Below are positions 26,634-34,826 of a DNA stretch of 64,000 bases, piece by piece. The translations under genes were made by a program, and so were the position numbers. Source of the stretch: Mariniphaga sp. (lineage in GTDB: Bacteria > Bacteroidota > Bacteroidia > Bacteroidales > Prolixibacteraceae). Below the pieces are notes generated by a model. It was not told the origin of the DNA. It did not search any database and saw only the letters and a list, made by a program, of their open reading frames with translations. The stretch's first letter is position 1; every line of letters begins with the position of its first letter. The stretch covers positions 1 to 64,000 of the forward strand of contig JAGXGA010000032.1 in NCBI GenBank assembly GCA_024636975.1, read 5' to 3'.

Positions 26634-26876
26634 ATGTCCAGGAAAATATTATTCAGTATACTATGGTTCTTTTTGTTGACAAACACTTTCGCACAGTCAC
26701 CCGACATGTATCCTCCTACTGTGCCTGAAACTGTAGATGTTACTCTATTTAATATCATACTTTACATCGTTCTGCCAATTGGATTGGTAGCCGCCTTCTT
26801 TTTGTATCAGCGATCGCAGAAAAAAAAGAAGAAAAAACATAAGGAAGAACGAGGTAAAAATGCAGGTAAAGGTTAA
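26634..26876 (+). CDS. Small membrane protein with signal sequence
   Basis: An 80-residue protein of unknown function. The N-terminus is a signal sequence (SILWFFLLTNTFAQ), followed by a short proline-rich linker (SPDMYPPTVPE), one transmembrane helix (about 38-60, FNIILYIVLPIGLVAAFFLY) and a very basic tail (SQKKKKKKHKEERGKNAGKG). Similar short proteins seem common in Bacteroidota; no activity is known. The ATG at 26634 is preferred over GTG at 26631. A bidirectional terminator follows. Confidence 0.75.
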   Translation: MSRKILFSILWFFLLTNTFAQSPDMYPPTVPETVDVTLFNIILYIVLPIGLVAAFFLYQRSQKKKKKKHKEERGKNAGKG

Positions 26877-26903
26877 AGAAAAAACGGGCATGATGGCAAA
26901 AAA

Positions 26904-26930
26904 AAAAGAGGCCGGACAGCCTCTTTTATT
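26904..26930. terminator. Bidirectional terminator between the small membrane gene and the FAS1 gene
   Basis: AAAAGAGGC and GCCTCTTTT pair around CGGACA, with A and T tracts on both sides, between two convergent genes. Confidence 0.88.
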
Positions 26931-26950
26931 ATTTACTTGTCAACTACTTA

Positions 26951-28996
26951 TCATCTTACTATTAATTTCTTAGTTACAACAGATCCCTTGCTCTCGATTG
27001 ATATAAAATACATACCCGATTTCATACCTGTTAATTCAACCCTTCGGGTTGGTTGTACCACCGTTTCTGCATGCAATATCCTTCCGGAAATATCTGAAAT
27101 CCTAAGAATACTGCCGGCATTTTCCAAACGAACAGTAATGTAACTGCCTGCAGGATTAGGATAGAACTCAAAACTGTTCTGGCTTATATCCAAAGCACTT
27201 GTAGCCGTAAGATCTGCAAGTATAACGGTATCAATAACATGCACCACTCCATTTTGGGCTTCGATATCAACCGCAGTGATATTGCTCACACGGCCATTGG
27301 GATCGGTAATCGTAGCTCCGTCTTCCAGACTAAAGGTCAGCTCCTGTCCAAGCAGGGTCTCGGCCATCAGGCCTTCGCTCAAATCAGTTGACATTACTTT
27401 TCCTGAAAGCACGTGCATCTGCAGGACAGCTTCCAAAGTGGCTGCATCGATATCGTCAAGGGAAGCAACACCCAGCTCATCCAGCAGGGCAGCAAAAGCT
27501 GCGTTTGTAGGTGCAAATACAGTGAAAGGTCCTTCACCTGTTAAGGCACCTATAAAGTCAATGCTCAAATCCTCCCTCGTAAGGGCAGCTACAAGTATAC
27601 TGAAGTCATCGTTGCTGGTAGCAATGTCAACTACTGTTTCCGGACGCATGTCGGAAAGAAGAACAGTATCGATAACATGCACCACACCATTTTGGGCTTC
27701 GATATCAACCGCAGTGATATTGCTTACACGGCCATTGGGATCCGCAACTGTAGCTCCGCCTTCCAGGCTGAAGGTCAGTTCCTGTCCGAGAAGGGTCTCG
27801 GCCATAAGGCCTTCGCTCAAATCAGTTGACATCACTTTTCCTGAAAGCACGTGCATCTGCAGGACAGCTTCCAAAGTGGCTGCATCGATATCGTCAAGTG
27901 AAGCAACACCCAGCTCATCCAACAGGGCAGCAAAAGCTGCGTTTGTTGGTGCAAATACAGTAAAAGGTCCTTCACCTGTTAAGGCACCTATAAAGTCAAT
28001 GCTTAAATCTTCCCTCGTAAGAGCAGCTACAAGTGTACTGAAGTCATCGTTGCTGGTAGCAATGTCAACTACAGTTTCCGGACGCATGTCGGAAAGAAGA
28101 ACCGTATCGATGACGTGCACCACACCATTTTGAGCTTCGATATCAACCGCAGTGATATTGCTTACACGGCCATTGGGATCAGCAACTGTAGCTCCGTCTT
28201 CCAGGCTGAAGGTCAGTTCCTGTCCAAGCAGGGTCTCGGCCATCAGGCCTTCACTCAAATCAGTTGACATCACTTTTCCTGAAAGTACATGCATCTGCAG
28301 GACAGCTTCCAAAGTGGCTGCATCGATATCATCCAGCGAAGCAACACCCAGCTCATCCAGCAGGGCAGCAAAAGCTGCGTTTGTTGGTGCAAATACAGTA
28401 AAAGGTCCTTCACCTGTCAAAGCACCTATAAAGTCAATGCTTAAATCTTCCCTCGTAAGAGCAGCTACAAGTGTACTGAAGTCATCGTTGCTGGTAGCTA
28501 TGTCAACTACTGTTTCCGGACGCATGTCGGGCATCATAACAGAATCAATTACGTGAATAACACCATTCTCTGCTTCAATATCGGCAGTTGTTACGCGGGC
28601 ATTATTGATAAATACTCCCTCATCTGAAATGGTAACTGTAATATCCTGTCCAAGCACGGTTTCAATAATCTGCCCGTCGCTAAGATCAGTGCTTAAAGCT
28701 TTCCCGGCAACAACATGATACAACAGAATATCCTTTAAATCACCTGTTGGGTCTTCAAGCAAAGCATCCAGCACACCCTCGGGTAAAGCAGCAAATGCTG
28801 AATCGGTGGGAGCAAAAACAGTAAATGGCCCTTCACCCTGCAAGGTTTCAGCCAATCCGGCAGCGATCACTGCTGCTTCAAGCGTTTCGTGGTTCTGGCT
28901 CTCAACTATGATGTCAACCACAGTTTGAGCCTTTGCGGTAATGCTAAAAAACACCAGCACAATCAGTCCTAAAAAATAATGTCTAAATTGTTTCAT
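26951..28996 (-). CDS. Secreted FAS1 (fasciclin) repeat protein with T9SS tail
   Basis: A 681-residue surface protein. A signal peptide (to SITAKAQ, about residue 24) is followed by a first divergent FAS1 domain and three nearly identical FAS1 domains of 146 residues each. The FAS1 marks EGPFTVFAPT and VVHVIDTV are repeated. Residues from about 612 form a Por-type sorting tail (FEFYPNPAGSYITVRL ... GMYFISIESKG). FAS1 domains mediate cell adhesion or matrix binding. The three units are almost identical at DNA level, so the copy number may vary between strains and may be collapsed in short-read assemblies. Confidence 0.93.
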   Translation of the reverse strand: MKQFRHYFLGLIVLVFFSITAKAQTVVDIIVESQNHETLEAAVIAAGLAETLQGEGPFTVFAPTDSAFAALPEGVLDALLEDPTGDLKDILLYHVVAGKALSTDLSDGQIIETVLGQDITVTISDEGVFINNARVTTADIEAENGVIHVIDSVMMPDMRPETVVDIATSNDDFSTLVAALTREDLSIDFIGALTGEGPFTVFAPTNAAFAALLDELGVASLDDIDAATLEAVLQMHVLSGKVMSTDLSEGLMAETLLGQELTFSLEDGATVADPNGRVSNITAVDIEAQNGVVHVIDTVLLSDMRPETVVDIATSNDDFSTLVAALTREDLSIDFIGALTGEGPFTVFAPTNAAFAALLDELGVASLDDIDAATLEAVLQMHVLSGKVMSTDLSEGLMAETLLGQELTFSLEGGATVADPNGRVSNITAVDIEAQNGVVHVIDTVLLSDMRPETVVDIATSNDDFSILVAALTREDLSIDFIGALTGEGPFTVFAPTNAAFAALLDELGVASLDDIDAATLEAVLQMHVLSGKVMSTDLSEGLMAETLLGQELTFSLEDGATITDPNGRVSNITAVDIEAQNGVVHVIDTVILADLTATSALDISQNSFEFYPNPAGSYITVRLENAGSILRISDISGRILHAETVVQPTRRVELTGMKSGMYFISIESKGSVVTKKLIVR
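27205..28518 (-). repeat. Three tandem 438-bp FAS1 repeat units
   Basis: Units 27205-27642, 27643-28080 and 28081-28518 have the same length and only scattered differences (for example ADPNGR versus TDPNGR). The 438-bp period equals 146 codons. Confidence 0.93.
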
Positions 28997-29258
28997 GATA
29001 TTAAAATATTTATTTGTTTAAAATTAATATCAAAACACTAAACAATTAATTTTGTTTAAGCATATCATAAATAATTAAACAAAAATTACAATAATCACTG
29101 ACTCAGATTATAGATAAGCCTGTGTTTTCAGGGCATAAGGAAGATAAAACATTAAGAAAAAAAATTCTCAGATAAATAAATCTAATGCATATTTGTGTAA
29201 AAAGAGATCCGGGATAGAGGAAAGGCAAAAGTTGATAAATAAAACAAGAATGCCGGAT

Positions 29259-29630
29259 TTACTTCTTTGACTTAAAATAAAGACGCCACAAAACCTTCTT
29301 CAGTTCGCGGGCAATAACCTGATGGGCAATAATTTCGACATGATTGTAATGCGGCAGATCGAACTGGGCCTGTGCTATCTCGCGTTCGGTGATGTCAACC
29401 TGGTACAGGACAGAGAGCAGCTTATCGTAATTGTGATCAATGAGTCTGGAGATCTGTAAAATCAGCTGTTCATGGAGTTCTTCATAGGCATTTGATATAT
29501 CACCTGAAAAAGTCACTTCAACACCAAACATTCCAAAGTCTTTCATAATTTGCTCAGCCGTGTCACGGACGATTTCAGCCCGGTCAAGGTATTGGCTGAC
29601 GTTATTATTACTTACCTGCGGCAGCTTCAT
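29259..29630 (-). CDS. Conserved hypothetical protein of Bacteroidota
   Basis: A 123-residue cytosolic protein with start at the ATG 29628-29630 (MKLPQVSNNNVSQYLDRAE). A longer frame reaches 29675 but adds residues without support. It is largely helical and acidic, with no signal peptide, cysteine motif or known catalytic pattern. Recognisable parts are VRDTAEQIMKDFGMFGVEV, LLSVLYQVDITEREIAQAQ and ARELKKVLWRLYF. Proteins of this pattern appear to be widespread in Bacteroidota. It stands alone, divergent from the VOC gene. No function is proposed. Confidence 0.75.
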   Translation of the reverse strand: MKLPQVSNNNVSQYLDRAEIVRDTAEQIMKDFGMFGVEVTFSGDISNAYEELHEQLILQISRLIDHNYDKLLSVLYQVDITEREIAQAQFDLPHYNHVEIIAHQVIARELKKVLWRLYFKSKK

Positions 29631-29760
29631 TTTGCAATTTTTGTTTGAAAGGCTGAATCTACAATAAATATTCAAAAAACCAATGGAAGGCTGTAATTCT
29701 GTGATTTAAAGATTTTCTTAACTTTGGCAAAAAACCGTAATTACTTTAAAACTTAAAAAA

Positions 29761-30288
29761 ATGATAAAGAGTATCATCACTTTCTTTCTAATGTTTTTAT
29801 TCTTTGGGGCAGATGCTCAAAATGCATCTTCAGCAGATAAGTTCACTAATCCGACCATCCAGGTGGGGGTAATAGTTTCCGATCTTGATAGATCGGTGGA
29901 TTTTTACACGAATGTTATAGGAATGACAAAAACCGGTGGATTTTCAGTTCCGGGTGATAAGGCATCAGAGTTGGGTTTGACCGATGGGCGAAGTGTGGAA
30001 GTAACAGTTTTAAAACTGGAAGACAGTGCCAGTGCCAACGAATGGAAGCTGATGAGCTTTGGCAATAAAGCCGCGCACCCCAAACAAAAGTACATCCACG
30101 ATGATACCGGAATGCAGTATATAACAATATTTGTAAAAAACGTTCAACCCTTTATCGGGCGGATTAAAAAAAACAACATTGAAATTTTGAGTGGAGCACC
30201 TTCAATATTGGATAACGGCAATGGTTTCATTTTGATTCAGGACCCGGATGGAACCTTCATTGAATTGATAGGACCTAATCAAAAGTAA
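29761..30288 (+). CDS. Exported VOC (glyoxalase/bleomycin-resistance) superfamily protein
   Basis: A 175-residue protein with a signal peptide (residues 1-20, ends GADAQ) and one vicinal-oxygen-chelate domain made of two beta-alpha-beta-beta-beta units (NPTIQVGVIVSDLDRSVDF and QYITIFVKNVQPFIGRI), ending IQDPDGTFIELIGPN. A metal ligand glutamate (FIELIG) is present. Export is unusual for this mostly cytosolic family. The isoaspartyl peptidase gene starts 2 bp later, so the two are cotranscribed. A TAACTTTG box (29719-29726) could be the promoter. The substrate is unknown. Confidence 0.85.
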   Translation: MIKSIITFFLMFLFFGADAQNASSADKFTNPTIQVGVIVSDLDRSVDFYTNVIGMTKTGGFSVPGDKASELGLTDGRSVEVTVLKLEDSASANEWKLMSFGNKAAHPKQKYIHDDTGMQYITIFVKNVQPFIGRIKKNNIEILSGAPSILDNGNGFILIQDPDGTFIELIGPNQK

Positions 30289-30289
30289 A

Positions 30290-31270
30290 ATGATTTTAAA
30301 TAAAGTTTTTACCCTTATCGTATTAATATTATTTTTCTTTTCAGCTTTTAGTCAGCAGAAATATGCCCTTGTTATACATGGCGGAGCTGGTGTAATGTCG
30401 AAAGCAGAAATGAATAAAGAACGTCAGGCTGAATATAAAGCAAAACTTGAAGAAGCCCTGGTTAAGGGTGAAACCTTATTAAAAGGCGGGGCGAGTTCAA
30501 CCGATGTCGTGGTTGAGGTTATAAAAATTATGGAAGACTCCCCCCTGTTCAATGCCGGGAAGGGAGCTGTTTTCACAAGGGCAGGAAAAAATGAGCTCGA
30601 TGCATCCATAATGGAAGGAAAGAACATGAATGCAGGGGCAGTAGCAGGAGTGAAAGATATAAAAAACCCGATTGAAGCGGCCCGGGAAGTAATGGAGAAT
30701 TCGGAACATGTTTTGTTAAGTGGCAAGGGAGCATCCGAATTTTCACGGCGGCAAGGACTTGAAACTGTTAATAACAAATACTTTTATACCCGGTCGAGGT
30801 ACGAATCACTTAAACGTTTGCAAAAGCAGGAAAGAAAACGTGCACCATCCGACAATACCGGAACGGTAGGTTGTGTTGCATTGGATGTAAACGGCAATTT
30901 ATGCGCCGGTACCTCCACCGGAGGTATGACCAATAAAAAATTCGGCCGCATAGGCGATTCCCCTATAATCGGGGCTGGTACATATGCCAGCAACAACACA
31001 TGTGCTGTTTCCTGCACAGGACATGGGGAATATTATATGCGCCTGGGATTTGCCAAAGACATTTCTGCGCTTATGGAATATAAAAACCTGGGAGTGGAGG
31101 AAGCTTGCCTTGAGGAAATAAGAAAATTGGGTGAACTTGGAGGGACCGGAGGCGTTATAGCACTCGATGCCAATGGAAATATTGCCATGGAATTTAACAC
31201 AAGCGGCATGTTCAGAGGATTTATTAAATCGACCGGTGAAAAAGAAATTGCCATATTTGCACATGATTAA
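30290..31270 (+). CDS. Isoaspartyl peptidase/L-asparaginase (Ntn-hydrolase)
   Basis: A 326-residue plant-type asparaginase. The precursor cleaves itself at T192 (NTGTVGCVALD), which becomes the catalytic N-terminal nucleophile. VIHGGAGV near the N-terminus and STGGMTNKKFGRIGDSPIIG and CTGHGEYYMR after the cleavage site are family marks. A signal peptide (FFFSAFSQ) places it in the periplasm. It removes isoaspartyl residues from peptides or hydrolyses asparagine. It is cotranscribed with the VOC gene (1-bp gap), and the BatA-like gene starts 24 bp later. Confidence 0.93.
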   Translation: MILNKVFTLIVLILFFFSAFSQQKYALVIHGGAGVMSKAEMNKERQAEYKAKLEEALVKGETLLKGGASSTDVVVEVIKIMEDSPLFNAGKGAVFTRAGKNELDASIMEGKNMNAGAVAGVKDIKNPIEAAREVMENSEHVLLSGKGASEFSRRQGLETVNNKYFYTRSRYESLKRLQKQERKRAPSDNTGTVGCVALDVNGNLCAGTSTGGMTNKKFGRIGDSPIIGAGTYASNNTCAVSCTGHGEYYMRLGFAKDISALMEYKNLGVEEACLEEIRKLGELGGTGGVIALDANGNIAMEFNTSGMFRGFIKSTGEKEIAIFAHD

Positions 31271-31294
31271 TATTTGTAAGACCGTTATTTACGC

Positions 31295-33352
31295 ATGAAT
31301 TTTTTATATCCGACATTTTTATTTGCCCTTCTTGCTGTTGCCGTGCCCATAATTATTCACCTGTTCAGCTTCAGGAGATATAAAACCATTTATTTCAGCC
31401 ATGTTGGATTTTTAAAAGATGTAAAAAAAGAATCACGCAAGAAATCACGCCTCCGGCAACTGCTTATGCTGCTTGCTCGAATTCTGGCCATCGTATTTCT
31501 GGTTCTTGCTTTTTCCCAGCCATACATTCGTGTTGGGAACGATACCAGAACTGGCACAGAGGAAATTGTAGGGGTATACATCGACAATTCATTCAGTATG
31601 AATGCCCTGTCGGAAAAGGGGCAATTACTGGAGGTGGCCCGTAATAAAGCTGCAGAAATCGGACAGTCGTATCCTGCCGGTACAAAATTCAGGCTCTTTA
31701 CCAACAATATGGACCCCCGACATCAGCAGTTACATAACAAGGAACAATATTTCAGCCTGCTGGCCGATATAAAGCCTTCTCCTTCCGCAGTTACAACTTC
31801 ATTTGTAAGCAATAGATTCAATACCCTTAACCGGATGCAGGAAAACGATGGAACACTTTTTTTCATCTCTGATTTTCAACGTTCCATGACCGATTTAAAT
31901 AACTTTTCAGCCAATACCGACTTTATTTATTTTATGCCCCTAAAGCCCAATCAGGTAAACAACCTTTACATCGATTCATGCTGGGTAGAAGTACCTGCTC
32001 ATGGGTTAAACCAGGAGGAGACGGTTTATGTAAAAATAAATAATAGTTCAAATGAAGATTACCAGAATCTCCCCATCAGGCTTTTTCTGAATGATTCATT
32101 AAAATCGATGACAAATTTTTCCATTGAAGGAGGAAACGAAATTATTGCTTCCCTTCGTTACAAAAATGTGTCCTCCGGAATACAGTACGGAAGAATAGAA
32201 ATTACAGATTATCCGTTTACACACGACAATACATGGTACATCAGCTATTTTGTGGAACCCCGGATGAAAGCGTTGGCAATATATGAAAACAATCCGGTAT
32301 CGCTGGAAGGTCTGAAGTACATTTCTGCGCTCTTTGAAAATGATGATTACGTGGAGTTTGAAGAGATGAACAATCAAAATATGCAAATAAGCAAGCTAGC
32401 TGAAAGCAATACCATCTTCCTTATTAATCCCACTGGTTTTTCAAGCGGATTTTTAAATGAACTGTCATCGGCAGTCCAAAACGGGGCTTCTGTAGTATTA
32501 TTTCCAAGGGAAACAGTAACTCCCGAAATTAACAACCAGTTCCTTTTACAGTTTGGGGCAGGAACTGTTTCGGGCATCGACACTACAACCCAGGAGATAT
32601 CGGGAATTGATTTTGACAACAGGTTCTTTGCAAACGTATTCAGTGAAAGGAAAGCAAATGCATTGCTTCCCAAAATAAACAACCACCTTAAATTCAATGA
32701 AAACATCCGGACGAATGAAAACAACCTGCTCTGGTTTCAAAATGGCGATAAAGCCTTATCGGTTTTGCCATACGAAAATGGAAAGGTATGGGTATTTTCT
32801 TTCCCATTAAATGAAAAGAATGAAGCCTTTGCAAATGACATATTGTTTGTTCCTTCCATATACAATATTGCACTTAACAGCCTTCCCGACCAGAAGTTAT
32901 CGCATACCATCGGTAAAGAACAGGCCTGGCTCCTGCCCCGGACAATCAACTCCAACCAGGAGGCATCAATTGAAATGATACACAATGAAAGTGGTAACCG
33001 ATTTATTCCCAATACTTCAATTTCAGGCAGGGGTACCCTCCTTGGCTTTGGCGGCATGATTGAAAATGCAGGACATTATCTTTTAGTGCAGGAAGATGAA
33101 ACACTTAATTCACTTGCATTCAACTACGATCGTTCAGAATCGGATTTCCGGTATTTTACGGCGGGAGAACTACAACAGCAAATCAGCACCAGCAACCTGC
33201 AAAACGCATCGGTGATTGACAATGTGGAATCGGGCTTTACAGAGGTACTTGATGAAATACAAAAAGGAAAGCAACTCTGGAAATGGTGCATCGCGCTTGC
33301 CTTGTTTTTTATTTTAGCCGAAGTACTGATAGCAAGATTCTGGAAAAAGTAA
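31295..33352 (+). CDS. BatA-like membrane protein (aerotolerance-regulator N-terminal domain)
   Basis: A 685-residue inner-membrane protein. The N-terminal BatA domain has two helices (FLYPTFLFALLAVAVPIIIH and LLMLLARILAIVFLVLAF) around the marker FSFRRYKTIYFSHVGFLKDV. A periplasmic region with a von Willebrand A-like segment (YIDNSFSMN, a MIDAS-type start) and a beta-rich domain follow, and a last helix (CIALALFFILAEVLIARFW) ends the chain. Such proteins occur with MoxR/Bat clusters; here no moxR or batB is adjacent. The role is not established. Confidence 0.85.
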   Translation: MNFLYPTFLFALLAVAVPIIIHLFSFRRYKTIYFSHVGFLKDVKKESRKKSRLRQLLMLLARILAIVFLVLAFSQPYIRVGNDTRTGTEEIVGVYIDNSFSMNALSEKGQLLEVARNKAAEIGQSYPAGTKFRLFTNNMDPRHQQLHNKEQYFSLLADIKPSPSAVTTSFVSNRFNTLNRMQENDGTLFFISDFQRSMTDLNNFSANTDFIYFMPLKPNQVNNLYIDSCWVEVPAHGLNQEETVYVKINNSSNEDYQNLPIRLFLNDSLKSMTNFSIEGGNEIIASLRYKNVSSGIQYGRIEITDYPFTHDNTWYISYFVEPRMKALAIYENNPVSLEGLKYISALFENDDYVEFEEMNNQNMQISKLAESNTIFLINPTGFSSGFLNELSSAVQNGASVVLFPRETVTPEINNQFLLQFGAGTVSGIDTTTQEISGIDFDNRFFANVFSERKANALLPKINNHLKFNENIRTNENNLLWFQNGDKALSVLPYENGKVWVFSFPLNEKNEAFANDILFVPSIYNIALNSLPDQKLSHTIGKEQAWLLPRTINSNQEASIEMIHNESGNRFIPNTSISGRGTLLGFGGMIENAGHYLLVQEDETLNSLAFNYDRSESDFRYFTAGELQQQISTSNLQNASVIDNVESGFTEVLDEIQKGKQLWKWCIALALFFILAEVLIARFWKK

Positions 33353-33477
33353 TTGCAATCTTGCTTAATTAAAAAATATGTTTTACAATGCATTTTTTAA
33401 CCACTCTACTACGATAAAAGTCCTTTGAAATATTCTTTGAAAATTGTATTTATGCATTCAAATTAAAATATAAACTT

Positions 33478-34701
33478 ATGTTACAGTTTTCATCAGATGA
33501 TTTTATTGCAAGGGAAGATAAATATGGGGCTCATAACTACCATCCGCTTCCGGTTGTTTTGGCAAAAGGCGAAGGAATTTATGTCTGGGATGTTGAAGGA
33601 AAGAGGTATTTCGACTTTCTTGCAGCATATTCAGCGGTAAACCAGGGACATTGTCATCCCAAAATAGTGAATGCCTTAACAGAGCAGGCAAAAACACTTG
33701 CACTTACCTCGCGGGCCTTTTACAACAATGTTTTGGGTGAATGGGAAGAATACATGTCGAAACTGTTTGGATTTGATAAAATGCTAGCTATGAATTCCGG
33801 TGCCGAAGCCGATGAAACCGCCCTTAAACTCATACGTAAATGGGCCTATAAGGTAAAGGGCATTCCAAAAGACCAGGCTAAAATAGTTGTTTGCGACGGT
33901 AATTTCCATGGACGGACGATCACCATTATTTCCATGTCGTCAGACCCGGATTCCTACAACCATTACGGGCCTTTCACACCGGGTTTTGTAAACATTCCAT
34001 ACAACGATACTGAGCGTCTTGAGCAGGAATTGAAAGATCCGAATGTAGCAGGATTCCTTGTTGAACCAATACAGGCAGAAGCAGGTGTTTATATTCCTGA
34101 AAATGGTTATCTGAAAAAAGCTGCCGAACTGTGTAAAAAATACAATGTCTTATTTGTAGCCGATGAAGTGCAGACCGGTCTGGCAAGAACAGGTAAGATG
34201 CTGGCATGCGATCATGAAGGTGTCAGACCCGACATTCTTGTTCTGGGTAAGGCACTTTCGGGTGGGATCTATCCGGTTTCCTGTGTTCTGGCAGACGATG
34301 AAATTATGCTGACTATAAAACCGGGCGAACACGGCAGTACTTACGGAGGAAATCCTATTGCAGCAAGAGTAGCAATTGCAGCCCTTGATGTTATTCAGGA
34401 TGAAAAACTGGCTGACAATGCTATGTTACTGGGGGAAATTTTCCGTGAGAAAATCAAATCAATTCCTTCAAAAATGATTGAATCGGTACGTGGCAAAGGT
34501 TTACTCAATGCTGTTTCCATTAAACCAACAAATGGCAAAAAAGCATGGGATGTTTGTCTGGCTATGAAAAATAACGGATTGATTGCCAAACCGACACATG
34601 AACATATTATCCGTTTTACTCCTCCCCTGGTTATCAACGAGCAACAAATCCTGGAAGCTGTTGGCATTATAAAGAAAACTTTTGATGAATTAGGTGTTTA
34701 A
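33478..34701 (+). CDS. rocD: Ornithine--oxo-acid aminotransferase
   Basis: A 407-residue class III PLP aminotransferase that turns ornithine and 2-oxoglutarate into glutamate semialdehyde and glutamate. The PLP lysine is K258 (VLGKALSGG). [35 protein letters not shown] and GNFHGRTI are typical of ornithine aminotransferases. It is a single gene with its own terminator, about 125 bp after the BatA-like gene. Confidence 0.95.
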   Translation: MLQFSSDDFIAREDKYGAHNYHPLPVVLAKGEGIYVWDVEGKRYFDFLAAYSAVNQGHCHPKIVNALTEQAKTLALTSRAFYNNVLGEWEEYMSKLFGFDKMLAMNSGAEADETALKLIRKWAYKVKGIPKDQAKIVVCDGNFHGRTITIISMSSDPDSYNHYGPFTPGFVNIPYNDTERLEQELKDPNVAGFLVEPIQAEAGVYIPENGYLKKAAELCKKYNVLFVADEVQTGLARTGKMLACDHEGVRPDILVLGKALSGGIYPVSCVLADDEIMLTIKPGEHGSTYGGNPIAARVAIAALDVIQDEKLADNAMLLGEIFREKIKSIPSKMIESVRGKGLLNAVSIKPTNGKKAWDVCLAMKNNGLIAKPTHEHIIRFTPPLVINEQQILEAVGIIKKTFDELGV

Positions 34702-34742
34702 TTTTCAAAGAATTAAGTTAGAACTAATTTAACTTTCAATAA

Positions 34743-34786
34743 AAAAGCGGCTTTTGAAATTATAATTATTTCAAATGCCGCTTTTG
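34743..34786. terminator. Bidirectional terminator between rocD and the LysM gene
   Basis: AAAAGCGGCTTTTGAAAT and ATTTCAAATGCCGCTTTT pair around a short AT loop with one mismatch region, between two convergent genes. Confidence 0.85.
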
Positions 34787-34826
34787 CTATTATCACTTTT
34801 ATGAAACAACTGCTAAATGCAGTGAA

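Noticed and set aside
27276-28556. Long plus-strand frames opposite the FAS1 gene
   Set aside because: They are mirror frames of the repeated minus-strand coding sequence and have no recognisable product or start context.
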